Shown here one piece after another: positions 1 through 11,740 of a stretch of 64,000 bases of DNA. A model generated the notes under the pieces. That model was given only the letters and a program-made list of their open reading frames with translations. It did no database searches and had not been told where the DNA came from. Position 1 is the first letter of the stretch. Every line of letters starts with the position of its first letter. The stretch comes from Rutstroemia sp. NJR-2017a BVV2 (taxonomy: Eukaryota > Ascomycota > Leotiomycetes > Helotiales > Rutstroemiaceae). The stretch is from NCBI GenBank assembly GCA_002946415.1, contig NJPS01000048.1:1054001-1118000 (forward strand), in the 5' to 3' direction. The translations under genes and the position numbers were made by a program.

Positions 1-1589
1 GACATCGATTTCTCTATCTCATATTTAATCTTGCTGGTAACCTTTCTCAACCTTGTGTAGACCATAACTATGGAGATACACACACTCGATATCGAAAAAT
101 CCGTTTCCGTGTCAAAGGGCGAGCGCTGTCGGATTCCGTGTGGGGCACCATTCGGTTTACTTGGGGGCGAAATTGTCTTGCTTTATAGGAAGGCAAAACA
201 GGTCGTCGATGCTTACGACATGACGAGTTGAGTACAGCTGCAGCTTACTGTTGATGCAAGACAGCACAATCATGGGGCCTCTTTGCACCGATTTACGCAT
301 ACCTCCAAACAATAACAGATGGTCGGATAGAGACAGCTGAGGCGCTGCCATTGCATTTGTTTCTCACTTATGTCGTCGATCGGTCGATGATCCTGTGGTC
401 AAAACACTGTCCGAGTTCGACCTTGAACGGCTATATCAATCCAGATACTATTCGAAAGCGCTCATCTTTGCCATATACTCTCGATGGCTGAACTGGTGGC
501 TCTCCCAAGACCATCCATTGAGGTATTTGTAGGCAGCAGAGGCGTATCGAGGAACTATACAACCGCGCAGGAAAAGGACAATTTCTTGTTTGCTGAGGGG
601 AATTGGCACCATGGCGAGATCTCTAAGGGGGTAGATCTTGAACTCGGCAGCAAGGTTTTGCTGCCGCACGAATCATCACCATCCGACCCCAAAGATCACT
701 GAAGTGACGCCGTCTTGTCAACTTCTCATTCAACGACTAGGGGTCCAACTACTATTTTCAGGACATCGTTCCACTCTTTATCCTGCCGAGGACAAGTTCC
801 ACCGTCTAGGGGAGATGCAGGAGGAGCTGAAATGTGGATGCGTCGGCGGTATTTTAATATACTATTTTAAAGCTCACTCCTCATTATAGGATTCTCACGG
901 CTATAGCTTTTGTCTTGGAAGGATGAATAATCTTGACTCTACCACACCACACAGAACTTCCAGTCTAAGCAGTTTTTGCCCCAACATACTGTTGATCAAA
1001 GCCCTTATCGTAGGACGATCTCGATCATTATATGAGGATACCCAGCAGCACTAATAAAATTCTGCAGCACGGGCATTTGAGGGCTTTCGCTAGTATGCAG
1101 CATAATACGAAGTTGCAATGCATATGAGGAGTTGTCTTCGAGGAGATGAGAGCTTGGGTATCATTAACTTATTAAGGAAGGGGAAACTCCGAGGATAACC
1201 CTTCAGCTAAGATTGCTGCTAAGGAGGGCTGTTTCTTTCTGCACCCCAGGTTTTCACAATGACTTCATTTCCTGCATCTTTCCAGCCACGTCGGTACCAC
1301 TTATACTTCGGATGAATGTGGAGGAGAACCTGCAGAAGGAAAAGCCTCGGCGGTGCAATTTGGCGTTCAGCCATTGCGCCGTGTGCTGCAGCGTCGAAGT
1401 CTCCAAGACTCCAACTCATGGTCTGCTCAGTTGCACTAGCATTCTGTTCGTGACACATGTTCCAAGTTTGACACCCGGTCTCGGAGAAAATACCATTCGT
1501 TTCCAAACCCTTGCTTGGACCCTGAGAGCTATTCTCAGTACTTTACAGTATTTTCTTTGGTCAAGAATTGCTTCTACAGCTACTCTGTG

Positions 1590-1635
1590 TGGTAACAGTA
1601 TGCAAGTGTATTTGGTAACAGAATGCAAGTGTATT
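1590..1635. repeat. Tandem duplication, 23-bp unit x2
   Basis: Two adjacent 23-bp copies (1590-1612 and 1613-1635) built on tggtaacag(t/a)atgcaag differ at one base. This points to a recent local duplication or slippage event. Confidence 0.9.
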
Positions 1636-2307
1636 AGATGGGCAATGCGACTGGAGAGGTACATGCAGTGGTTGCAGGCATCAAATGGTATTCCTGTAAG
1701 GTCTAGTGCGGCTGTGTGTAGGAATGGTTCGAAGATCGGGTCATTCTTGATGTCTTTTATGCACCGAAAAGGTACTTACGAAGGCTGTCAGCAACCACGA
1801 ATCAAGAGGTTGAAAGCTGTAGCTCCCCCGCAATTTTCTGAAAGGAAAAGTGGAGACCCCTATTTTCGCTGCTCTGTACTTTTTTCCCATTTGGTTAGGT
1901 TGAAGCGGCAACCCTCCTTAATAGTACTGCTATTGCATAGTACTACCCCAATCAAGCACGGGCTGAACTAATCAAGTTTTACCCTGTCAGCACGTTAACA
2001 GCCAAAGTGGTGTGGAATTTGGAAACGATGAGTTAACTACCTTCCAAAAACAGGAAATAAACAGCATGCAAGTAAGAATGACGGCGATCATGCAAGTCGG
2101 GTCGCCAGTTTCTTTTCCTAATCCACGAGTCGGATGCAGCCGGCTCACTACAGTCCAACAAATTGCGCCCCACTCGGTTCTCCTCACAAATCACCGATGG
2201 ATTCCGGCGGAGACTACTAGTCAACTCCAGCATACCATTTGGATTTTCTCCATCCTGCTCGACTTCATAACTGGGCATGGTTCTCTGCCTGAGTTAACTG
2301 GGGACTG

Positions 2308-2345
2308 CTTCTAGTTATGATCGACACTTCTAGTTATGATCTACG
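2308..2345. repeat. Tandem duplication, 19-bp unit x2
   Basis: Two adjacent 19-bp copies beginning cttctagttatgatc, identical for the first 15 bases and diverged at the end. Confidence 0.85.
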
Positions 2346-3112
2346 CTTCCACGACGACTTTCAGCTTCGTTGTATTAGGCTCTATTACCTGGCATTTGTC
2401 CCTGAATATCCATTTCGAATTCACCTATTCGACAATGTAAAGGGAGTGCAGGTTTTGCTGGGGTGGCTGCAGGGCCCAGGCTCATGTCCGATGTTCTATC
2501 AACGAAAGAACGTGAGATGTGCTTGCTGAGTTGAGTGGAAAAATACCCAATTCTCGTGCCAGATTCTAGGTATTCCCAAGTATTTCTCATGATTCCACCG
2601 TTTGCAATTTATGACACACCTCAATGGTTGCTCGAACAGCTCAAAAAGCAGTCTTGAATGGGCACAAAAGCACGTTGTTCATTAGGACGTTTTCGTGTGA
2701 CTTTAGTCGAGTTCTTGCCATGGGTGGAACGCTCACGATGTATCATTGAGGAGTATCCTGCCGTCTCTTAGTGCCTGCTGTCGTGGAACTTGCTCGCCGG
2801 GCCTATGGATTCGAATAAGCAGCACAACGGTCATGGCCTTGAGTTACATCCAGTTTTGTCACTTTTCTGCTAACGCCCCTGTTCATGAGCCAAGAATGGA
2901 TAAAGTGGAATTTTTAACGCTGCAACCCATGGAGAGCAATGATGTGTTGGCTGATATGGACATCGTCAACGAGCAGGAGATGGATTGACTGCTCATACAA
3001 CGACGCAAGCTGATTGACATCATTTGTTTGAGGAAATCGAAAGTGTCGATCGATCGATCACTCAGTTCATGAAATGAGGGCAGCAACTACAATCTCGAGG
3101 GGCAGGAAAATC

Positions 3113-3118
3113 TATAAG
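3113..3118 (+). promoter_or_regulatory. TATA-like box of hydrophobin gene
   Basis: A tataag element lies 144 bp before the hydrophobin ATG. It is followed by a pyrimidine-rich leader (tcatctccattctcatc type), which is common in highly expressed fungal genes. The position is plausible for a core promoter, but the transcription start is not visible. Confidence 0.5.
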
Positions 3119-3256
3119 AAGAGAGACGATTTCCTTCATTTCATCTCCATTCTCATCATCCTCATCACACAATCATCAATCACTTCTTTCAAACATCTTT
3201 CCAACACTTCCAAGGCTTCCAGCTTCTTTCCCCCAAAACCAAAACCAACCATCAAA

Positions 3257-3731
3257 ATGAAGACCTCATTCGTTCTCACTCTCGCTACCTTCCTCTCCGC
3301 AGCCATTGCTATGCCAACTGCCACCAACGGCGGTGGCGGAGGAGGAGGAGGATCTACTCCCAGCGTATTCAAATGCCCAGGTCTCACTCTAAACACTCCT
3401 CAGTGCTGTGCCACCGACGTTCTTGGTGTTGCAGACCTCAACTGCGCAGCTCGTGAGTCCCTCCAAACTCCTCCGCAATCCCCAGAACTTCCCTAGCCCC
3501 CTTAAACTATATCTCAAAGAGGAGAATATTAAGCTAACGCAAAACCCCTAGCTCCCTCGACACCAACGAGTCTTGAGAACTTCGTTGACGTCTGTGCCAG
3601 CGTTGGCCAGATCGCCACCTGCTGCCTTCTTCCAATCGTAAGTATACCCTAGATAGCAAATTTCGCGGTTTGATACCAGACACTGACTGCTGTCATAGTT
3701 GGGCCAAGACCTCGTCTGCCAACAGCCATAG
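3257..3731 (+). CDS. Class II hydrophobin
   Basis: Small secreted amphipathic protein that self-assembles on hyphal and spore surfaces or at air-water interfaces. Exons 3257-3452, 3552-3637 and 3699-3731 give 104 aa. Residues 1-18 form a signal peptide (hydrophobic core, AIA cleavage context), followed by a run of eight glycines. The eight cysteines have the spacing C-X9-CC-X11-C-X16-C-X8-CC-X10-C, the class II pattern with two CC pairs and a short spacing between the third and fourth cysteines. The ATG at 3257 is chosen because it begins the signal peptide; an in-frame open stretch from 3074 upstream is leader. Both introns have good GTRAGT donors and lie inside the cysteine region. The gene stands alone, over 1.7 kb from the next. 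The family is certain; the exact biological role is not predictable. Confidence 0.96.
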
Positions 3732-5482
3732 ATAGCTACTCGGTTCTCTTCCGATTCGAATAATCGTCCCACCAAACTACACTAATCCCGCCTGCAATCT
3801 ATCGTCTCCCCTTCCGTCGTCTGTCACTATCGAATTCTCGTCTTTGCTTTTAGTGGTTGGTGAGTGTCTTTGAGCAGGATACTGGAGGAATCTTAGACAC
3901 GGGAGGAAAAGAAGCATATCTGCTTGTCAAGAAAGGAATATATGTCTTTAGTGGTAGCTACTTAATTTGATACGAATTTTCTATGAAACAGCTTTACTCT
4001 ATGCATGAACATAATTCGTCATATTTGCTTTTCCCTCTTCCCATCCATCATGTTATATGATGTATGCTTCATATAAACCTACTCGTATTGTGAGACCTCA
4101 GACTTGCAAAACGCCTCTTCGGCTCGTAGTTGAGACACCTGAGACAGTGACACATAACGGGCGACGGGCGGGCTTGTCGATGAGATCATCACGTTACATT
4201 CAACCGTCTCCCAGTGACGCCTAAGCTGCAGTAATGTAATGTATCGCAGGTATACAGCACAGGTTACCTTCAGCCTGCCTGCGAGTGCCACATACCCCAC
4301 AATTGGGACCGGCGAGCGCTGTACCACATCAGCTGTACCCCACAACGCCCTTGCCTTTTTTGCGGCCCGTTTGTCAGTTGTGGGCTGGGGGCGGCTCGGA
4401 TGTGTACAACCTGGGGCTTTCTATTCCTACTTCGTGCGGCGCTCACGACGGATATGGCAAGTACAAGGACAGGACCAGGGTGTATTGGATTCATGATGGC
4501 TTGGTCTGGAGCTGAACTTCATCGGCACCGTGTTCCGGGCCGAAAACCGTACTTACCATGCCACCTACGTAAATGCCATATTTTGCAGTATGCAAATTAC
4601 TTTAGTATGAACTCCCGTTTGTGGGTTTGCGGTTTTGGCAGGATGTTATTGGGTCAGTTGTGAGTGGATCTTCACCGCTTACGGGGAAAGTGATTTTGGG
4701 AGGTGGATGCAAGGGTTGGGGAGGTTCGGGACGAGGCGAGCGGCGGGGGATATGTTTAGGGAAAATGGGCGGTTGGCAATAGGCTACTTTGAGAAAGCGG
4801 GAGAGAATCACTTGGACACCTACGGCGGGTGCAGTCCCCGGTTCCCAATTAGGATGGTTAGTGCAAGAGAGGAGGTCTATATAAAGGCCTACCTTCTCCC
4901 TTACGGGGAAAGAATCAACCCGCAGAATGCGATTGATGCCACAGGTAAGGGATTCAACCCATAGAAAAGTACACAAAATTTGCATTTCCAAGTAGGCCTC
5001 GGAAAACATGGACTTACAATGATAGACGACGACAGATCTTAGGGCCTTAACTGGGTCTCAGCTCCAGTGAGTATGAATGGTATTGTATGATATAACAGCA
5101 GTTTCTCCCTATTTCCACATTTTTACTCCATGCAAGCAAGAACTCTGAGGTTAAGAGTAAGAGTATGCTCAACAAGTATCGTAGTGTACATTCTACTATT
5201 GTACAATACATGCCTTCCAGCCCTCAGCCTAACTTTATACAAATACAACAGAGAACTTACGGATGTGCTCAATCTGTTCTTCCTCAGCCTATGCAGTACA
5301 CCCTATCTAGTGTAATTCCCTAGCCCCTCGCAACTCATGGCTGGGCAGACAGCCCTGCACCTCCTCTAGGCAGAAGTTCGATATCATCCTACAAGAAAGC
5401 GCATAAAATTAACACACACATTCCCCAAATCATAACAATGTAACGTTTCAAACCGCAACTCCGAAAAAAAGTGGATTAAAGA
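3732..5482. other. Intergenic, no supported gene
   Basis: This contains the hydrophobin 3' region and then about 1 kb with overlapping open frames on both strands (plus 4635-4964, 109 codons; minus 4602-5009, 135 codons). Neither shows a recognisable domain, signal peptide or splice-supported extension, so neither is called. Confidence 0.5.
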
Positions 5483-6763
5483 TCAAGTAGAAGCGGTAGC
5501 AGCAGGATAATCATGACCATCGAAATTCGTCCTCACATTTGCATTTCCCATTCCATTTCCCATCCCCCCACCATCTCTTTCTACGTCACTTATCTCCCTA
5601 TGATGTCCCAAGCCACCCACGGGACTCCTCTCACTCTGCACATAGCTTCCCACTCCAACACCCGCCCAGAATGCACGATCCTTGCTTCTCGGACCCCAGG
5701 ACCATCCCGCACCCTGGGAAATCGGGAGATGATAGAAGCGGAATGCAAAAAAGGCAGAAACTGTGCCGATGAAGAATCCAAAAAGGATGTCGAACCCGTG
5801 GTGTCGGAAATCGGAGAAACGGGTGGATGCGATGTAGATAGCGAGGAAAGTGGGAATTAAGGCGAGGAGAAGAAGGTACAAGGGGGGCGCGGCGGCTTGG
5901 TTGCGGGAGGCAATTATTCTGTCGTCATGACCGGAGGGGATTGAAGCAGAGGGGTCGTAGGATTTGGCTGCGAGGTCAGATGAGGTGCGGCGATGTGAGG
6001 ACTGGTGATGAAGAGGGGAGGAACGGGGCGGGTTGCGGGAGGGAAAGGCGGAAGAATAAGATGTGTGATGGTCAGGGGTATAAGGGCGTGGAGCGAGGAA
6101 CGGGACGGTTAGGGCGAGTTTCGATGCGAGGAAGAGAGACAAGTAGATGAGGCCCCCAGCTGCGAAGGATGAATGTCCGGATGGATAAGATCGGAAGCCA
6201 TCGTTAAGGATCGATTTGTCGGGTTGTTGACAAATAGCCGCTGACACTAACACGACAGCCTCTGCAGTTGAAGCACCCCCGATAGAGTATTTATGGATGT
6301 TGGCCAAATCGGGGTTACATCTTGATATCAAATCCGGTCGTGGTTTCCCGAAAAGATTCTTCATCCCATTGGTGATGACAAACGCCAATGCAAGTGATAA
6401 ACACAGACCCAACCATGATGCATGAAGCTCCCATAATTTCCTCTTCCAGATCAAAGATTTGGGCACCGATTTTGGAACTGTCGGGCCCGGAACGAGGGTG
6501 AGGGTAACAATGAGGATGATTATTGCTGGTACACCGAAAGATAGTACGCCTGCCAGCGCAGTCGAGATCTTCTCCTTTGTTACATGTGGGAAGTTGATGC
6601 TTGGATCCACGACGGAAAAGGGTCGTTTGTTGGGTGTTTGTTCTGAGAAGATTGCGCCAAGAACGGCGGCGATGATTAGAATAACCCAGTCGAATGCATA
6701 GGAGAGTGCGACGGCGACTGAGATTTTCCCGCTATTTCGAGATCGTATTATCGAGTCCATCAT
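5483..6763 (-). CDS. PAP2-family lipid phosphate phosphatase (DPP1/LPP1-like)
   Basis: Predicted integral-membrane phosphatase that dephosphorylates diacylglycerol pyrophosphate, phosphatidate or related lipid phosphates in phospholipid metabolism. One uninterrupted frame of 426 aa. The three catalytic PAP2 motifs are present: K-X6-RP at 135-143, PSGHS at 194-198 (histidine nucleophile region) and T-R-X5-H-X3-D at 314-325. The last has Thr where the family usually has Ser. About six membrane segments are visible: near 20-38, 66-92, 115-133, 200-222, 293-312 and 324-342. Unusual is a hydrophilic Ser/Pro/His-rich insert of roughly 65 residues (about 225-290) between motifs 2 and 3, plus a Gly/Asn-rich tail. 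The start at 6763 places the first membrane segment near the N terminus. The family is firm; the substrate is inferred. Confidence 0.92.
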   Translation of the reverse strand: MMDSIIRSRNSGKISVAVALSYAFDWVILIIAAVLGAIFSEQTPNKRPFSVVDPSINFPHVTKEKISTALAGVLSFGVPAIIILIVTLTLVPGPTVPKSVPKSLIWKRKLWELHASWLGLCLSLALAFVITNGMKNLFGKPRPDLISRCNPDLANIHKYSIGGASTAEAVVLVSAAICQQPDKSILNDGFRSYPSGHSSFAAGGLIYLSLFLASKLALTVPFLAPRPYTPDHHTSYSSAFPSRNPPRSSPLHHQSSHRRTSSDLAAKSYDPSASIPSGHDDRIIASRNQAAAPPLYLLLLALIPTFLAIYIASTRFSDFRHHGFDILFGFFIGTVSAFFAFRFYHLPISQGAGWSWGPRSKDRAFWAGVGVGSYVQSERSPVGGLGHHREISDVERDGGGMGNGMGNANVRTNFDGHDYPAATAST

Positions 6764-9700
6764 GAATAAGACTCATGAGAAGTGAGTAATAGTAATTGGG
6801 AAAAGGAGAAAGGGAAATTCTTCTTCTACCTTTTCGCTCCCTCTTAAAAGGGTTGGCAATCTTACGGTATGGAGTAAGGAATAAGGAATGGCAAGATACC
6901 GGTGTGCTCACCCAAGACTCGAATAAGCTTAAAGTTTGAAGGCTGTGTTTTATGCCAAGACCGCCCAGTGACATTCATCAGACGCTTAGAGATGATGCAG
7001 AAAGTCTTTCATTGGGTCGCGGGAAGCTTGGAAGGAGAGTCTCTGGCCACTCACTTGGGCGTACGGAGCGAAAATGATGGTCCGGATGCGGGAATATCGC
7101 ACGCGATCCACGATACGAGTCGGAAGAGAGGCTATGAATGAAGGGGGTGTGTCCGCTTATGAGGTGTGTGGCGCTTAGACGGCTGCTTTTATGACAGAGA
7201 CGCCGGTGATCTCCTACGAATATACTCCGTACAAGTACCGTCGTATGATCCACGTCGCTCATTTGGGGCTTTGCTCTTGGAATTATGGCCAACCAAGTCT
7301 TGGATTGGATCGCAGATCCTGGTGTCAGTCTTAGTCATTGGCATCGGCAAGGTGCGCTCTTGTCCAATAAAAGGTCTGGCCAAGGGGTATGTCGGCGCAA
7401 ATGAGACTCAGAATCAATTGCTTGTACTTCATGATGCGCCGCCATGTTTGAAGTCAGAGAAACGCCAGGGTCCTCGTTTGACAACTCTTTGTTTGACAGC
7501 CTGTCCCCTGTTTGTGTGAGCTGCTGCATTGCATGTTCGAGCACAACGTACCAAGTACTTGTACAAGTGTGTACTAAAGTACAAGTGTGTACGAGATCTT
7601 CACCGGGATATATACTATGGTACTAAAGTATGCTACAAGTTAGATTTGATTGGTCATTGCTATTCTGGGCACATTCCGGGAGATGGCTCAAGAGTCAAGA
7701 CTAGGGGTTGAATGGCTCGGATGTCTGTCTTTCTATCACCGACACATGTTATTTCCATATCACATGTAACTACGGTTTGATAATCTTATATCATTTGCAT
7801 TTTGTCGCTTTCTCAAATAACTTAAGAGAATTATACTCGAATACGCTGGCTGTCATTCGAGCATTCTTTCGTATCGCAATTCCCAGTTCCCGGACCGTGC
7901 ACCTATGATGTGGGATGCGGGCCTAGGGAACAACGGTCAAGACTACAACACAAATGATCAAGCTAATTGTCTGGCTACTAGCCGTTTGCTCTGGGGGCCG
8001 TCGGTCTGTTGTGGTTGATGATTTCGAGACTGAAAGATATATATAGGTGCAACGGCGGCCGCACCGAAAAATTTCGACGTAGGAAGCCCAACGCATGTCG
8101 CTTTGTTATCAGTGAAAGCTACGCGGATGATTGGTCTGAGTCTGATTACTTGTTAGATGGAAACAAGTGGAACAGGGAAGAGAATGTGATTACGCGGTAG
8201 CAGGGCTTCACGTAACCCCAAGAATTCTCAAGTATAAGGTCGTTCTTGGATATAGGGGAAGGCAGTGACAATGGATAGGGCCCCAATGTATGACTATGAC
8301 TCCAAGCCTCCACGCCCCGCACAGGTCAACCAACAACGAAAATATCCTTAGACGAAGCTGCTACCCAAGAAGTTAAGCCAACCTCAAAAATGAACACGGA
8401 TGTGCTGAATGATATCTTGTTACCGAATAGGCTGTATAATTTACCCCTATTCGAGAGATCTTCCGCAGTTTTACATATATAGACGTTGTACAGTACTTGC
8501 GACATCGGATCAACACTCACACCACCAAGAGCAACACCAACAGGAATTGAGGAACGTCCTCTATGGGGGTGAGTATTTTGATCATCTTTGACTGCACCAC
8601 GGTCGTAATGGCGATATCAAGAGCAAAGAGAAGTGCGAAGGAAAATATCGGCATGATTACCAGCAGTCCGAGAGGTCGTGTCAGGCTTATGCTGCGCGAA
8701 ATTGGAGTTCCTATCTTGTTGGATACACATGGGCCTGGATGCGTCGTTCGTCATTGTTGCTGGCCGCCGAGCTTAGCAGGTCTGTTCTGGAGCTGGCGAG
8801 GTTAGTTCGACATTGTGTACATCATCCGCCATTTCGACAGTGGAAGTTTTGCGAACCTCCGAGTTGTGGTGGGTCCCGGTGAGAGGTCTTTCGGAGAAAG
8901 TGGTGGCACAATGAATTTGCTCCGCCCCAAAAGTACGGCTATGCCACTTCCCCCATGTGCACAACTTGTTGGTTGGAATCGAGAAGTGGTACTATATCAA
9001 CACGTCGAATTTAAAATGTCTTAGCTAAGTTACGAGAATATATCGCTGCTCTGTCAACTTGCTGCTACGTCCCTGAATTTGGATGATGTTGAGATGGTTA
9101 GAAATTGGGCATGATGAGGGGTTGTGTGTGGGTAGGGAGTATGCGATGTGATTATCGCAACACTGAAGCTCCTTACATGAATACGGTCCTAACCTGGGAT
9201 CATGAAAATTCAAATCTGTTCATCGAGACCGCTTGAACGGAGATCGAAGCTAACCACGACACCATTCGTTTCGAAGATGTGGAGGGCAACTTAGCCAAAC
9301 AGACCGAAAGTGGACTTGAGCTTCAAGGCGACCATAGCAAGAAATGAACAGGAAAGAAGCTCGGATTTACAACCAGCTCAGTGAATGATTTCTCACCAAA
9401 AACCCAGGGAGTAGGAATGCAAGTTAATGAGGAATCGATGAGAGGGATAGTGCTGATCAAGCAAGCTTCCAGAGTCTCTACTGTCTTTACTGTCATGGAT
9501 ATGAGCAGAGAAACAGTCCCACAGCGGGAGTTCTGGCTGTAAAAAAGCAGACTTAAGGTCTATTGGCAATCCACATGGCTTAAAATGCAGTTGGCTTGTG
9601 TAATCATGCCAGCATCCACACCAACGGGGATGAACAAGTCGCCGAACAGATAGCAAAAGTTCTCGCATTCTCTTCGAAGTTCCCCACTCTGTTCAGAGTC

Positions 9701-10609
9701 GACTTGCGTGGGATTCAAAGCCTCCTCAAGGGGAGCAAGACGCCGAACTCATCATGAAGTTCCAAGACGGCACCTTTAACGAGCGAATCATTTTTCACCC
9801 AGAACCCGAATACTCATGCTCGTGGGCCATTGGTGGAACAAATTAGCTTGAGGCCTATGGCAACTAGGGATATTGGTACCCCATCCTCATTCTTTCAGAC
9901 CAGCATGAAGTGTGTCTTCGCAACCCGCCGGGTGACCTTTCACTCCATGCAAAGGATTAATTGGGGTTCTCGAGTGATGGCAATGCACCAGTGAGGGCTT
10001 CAACACAAGTTCGAGTGAAGAACTAGGACATGAGTCACTTCTGCGAGATTAGTCAGAATACTTTTGATCACTCAATGAAGCCTTGCTCATATCATAACAG
10101 CTTATTTCGAAATGCTGACTGTGTGTTCGGAATTAAGTTTGAATCTGGGTGATACACTTAAACCGTGCTCTTTAGGGCAAGAAAAACAGGCCGACTTTGG
10201 GCAATGTCTTGCAGCTGAGTGCTGTCGCAAACGAATATACTGAAGAGTCCAAGATATTACAATGATTTCATTTGTCCAATGGTCTTTTGAGTGTCGTCGT
10301 CGGCCTGTCATTTCTGCACCGGAGAGAAACCGTGGGATGAATCGGATGAACAATATTCCGCCGATGAATTCGATCGAAAGAACAAGCGGGGTTAGATCGA
10401 TCCGCATTTAGCTCCGCACGTTTTGAAGGAACTCGACGACAAGACGTCATGAGATCGACGAGTTACTAACGATGCATTAGAGTCTCTGGCTGTGCTGCAT
10501 TCATTCCTGACGTAGGAACGTCCTAAAATTTGAGCAAAAGGTAGGTCTTTAGAACAGAATAAGTCGAATCATATCTGTGTATTTAACTGTGTTTACATTC
10601 CTCTTCGAA
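6764..10609. other. Gene-poor 3.8 kb interval
   Basis: No intact gene recognised. Around 7546-7640 there are repeated short near-palindromes of the gtacaagtgtgtac type. Between about 9201 and 9846 two plus-strand stretches translate to protein-like sequence broken by stops, listed separately. The rest looks non-coding on both strands. Confidence 0.5.
9201..9846 (+). pseudogene. Possible decayed coding sequence, unidentified
   Basis: The first stretch runs 9201-9347 and is open except for a TGA at 9234-9236. It contains acidic protein-like sequence such as TIRFEDVEGNLAKQ. The second is open from 9634 to a TAG at 9844-9846, with an internal ATG at 9754, and reads FEVPHSVQSRLAWDSK and later FQDGTFNERIIFHPEPEY. 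Composition resembles real protein, but no family is recognised and no consistent exon model joins the pieces. It could be a relic, or exons of an unrecognised spliced gene. Confidence 0.25.
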
Positions 10610-11740
10610 ATGTTTTCTCAGTCAATCCGTTCATCATTCAGAGCATCTTCAAGATTGTCACAAATCTCATCACAACTCCAAAGACGAAATATGGCATCAA
10701 TCACCACCCACAAGCTCAACACGGGGGCTATCATCCCAGCGATTGGTTTTGGTACTTGGCAGGATAAGGATTCTCAAGAGCAGGCTGTTGCAGAGGCATT
10801 GAAGGCAGGATACAGACACATTGATACTGTGAGCATGCCTCATCGCGTTCTAGCCGTTTCATTATTAACATAGCACGCTACAGGCAAGAGTTTACGGCAC
10901 AGAACCAGCCGTCGGCGCCGCGATCAAGAAATCTGGGATCCCTCGATCTGAACTCTTCATTACCACCAAATTGTGGAACAATAGTCACAAGCCCGAAGAT
11001 GTCGAGCCGGCGCTCGACGCCTCGCTGAAGGATTTGGGGTTGGATTACGTAGATCTATATCTGATGCACTGGCCATCTGCTTTCAAACCCGGCGATGAGT
11101 TGATGCCAAAGAAGGATGGAAAGATGCAGACCGCGGATATTCCATATGTGGACACGTACAAAGCGATGGAGAAGTTGTTGGATACTGGCAAGACCAAGGC
11201 CATTGGCATCTCCAACTTCTCGAAAGGCGAACTGGAACATCTGCTGAAGGAAACCTCCGTCGTTCCCGCAGCCCATCAATTGGAGCTACATCCATGGCTT
11301 CAACAAAAAGAATTCTGCGAGTTCAATAAAAGCAAGGGTATCCACATCACACAATATTCACCATTCGGCAACCAGAACGAGATTTATGACAGCGGAAAGA
11401 ATTATGGGAAGTTGATGGTATGTTCAGCCGCCAGCTTTCTGCCTTCACCCAAGAGCTTGAACTAATGGTTTCTTAGGATGACCCCACGATCGTTGAAATC
11501 GGTAAGAAGTACGGAAAGAATGGAGCTCAAGTGGCATTAGCGTGGGGTATCGCTCATGGTCACTCGGTGATTCCGAAATCAAAGACACCGTCTCGTATCA
11601 AGTCTAACTTGGAGGGAGACTTCAAGCTTGAGGCCGACGACCTTGAGAAGCTTAATGGACTGGACAAGAAGCTGAGATTCAACGACGCTAGCGCTGGTTT
11701 TGGATACAACTTCTATTCCGACCTCGATGGAAAGAAATGA
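10610..11740 (+). CDS. Aldo-keto reductase (NADPH-dependent)
   Basis: Cytosolic-type aldo-keto reductase reducing aldehydes or ketones with NADPH. Exons 10610-10828, 10884-11417 and 11477-11740 give 338 aa from the first ATG in the group, or 311 aa from the ATG at 10691. Numbering on the 311-aa form, the catalytic tetrad is Asp45 and Tyr50 (HIDTARVYG), Lys75 (ITTKLWN) and His108 (YLMHWP). The GISNFS segment and the VIPKSKTPSRI cofactor-binding segment are also present. The 27 residues before the second start are rich in Ser, Arg and Gln with no acidic residue and resemble a mitochondrial presequence. The first intron splits the catalytic region just after Asp45. The family is certain; substrate unknown. 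It resembles glycerol dehydrogenase/aldehyde reductase members. Confidence 0.94.

Larger units (their letters stand above)
1..3112. other. Gene-poor region, no supported gene
   Basis: No recognisable protein family on either strand. The longest open frame (1213-1971, plus, 252 codons) has no recognisable motif and contains the tandem repeat at 1590-1635, so I do not call it. A short acidic frame at 2896-2988 looks protein-like, but no splice partners are visible. The last 150 bases form the hydrophobin promoter and 5' leader. Confidence 0.6.

Noticed and set aside
1213..1971. 252-codon plus-strand open frame
   Set aside because: No signal, domain or plausible composition, overlapping frames on the other strand, and an internal 23-bp tandem duplication. 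Probably chance.
4602..5009. Overlapping open frames on both strands (135 and 109 codons)
   Set aside because: Neither shows a domain, and each is largely the shadow of the other.
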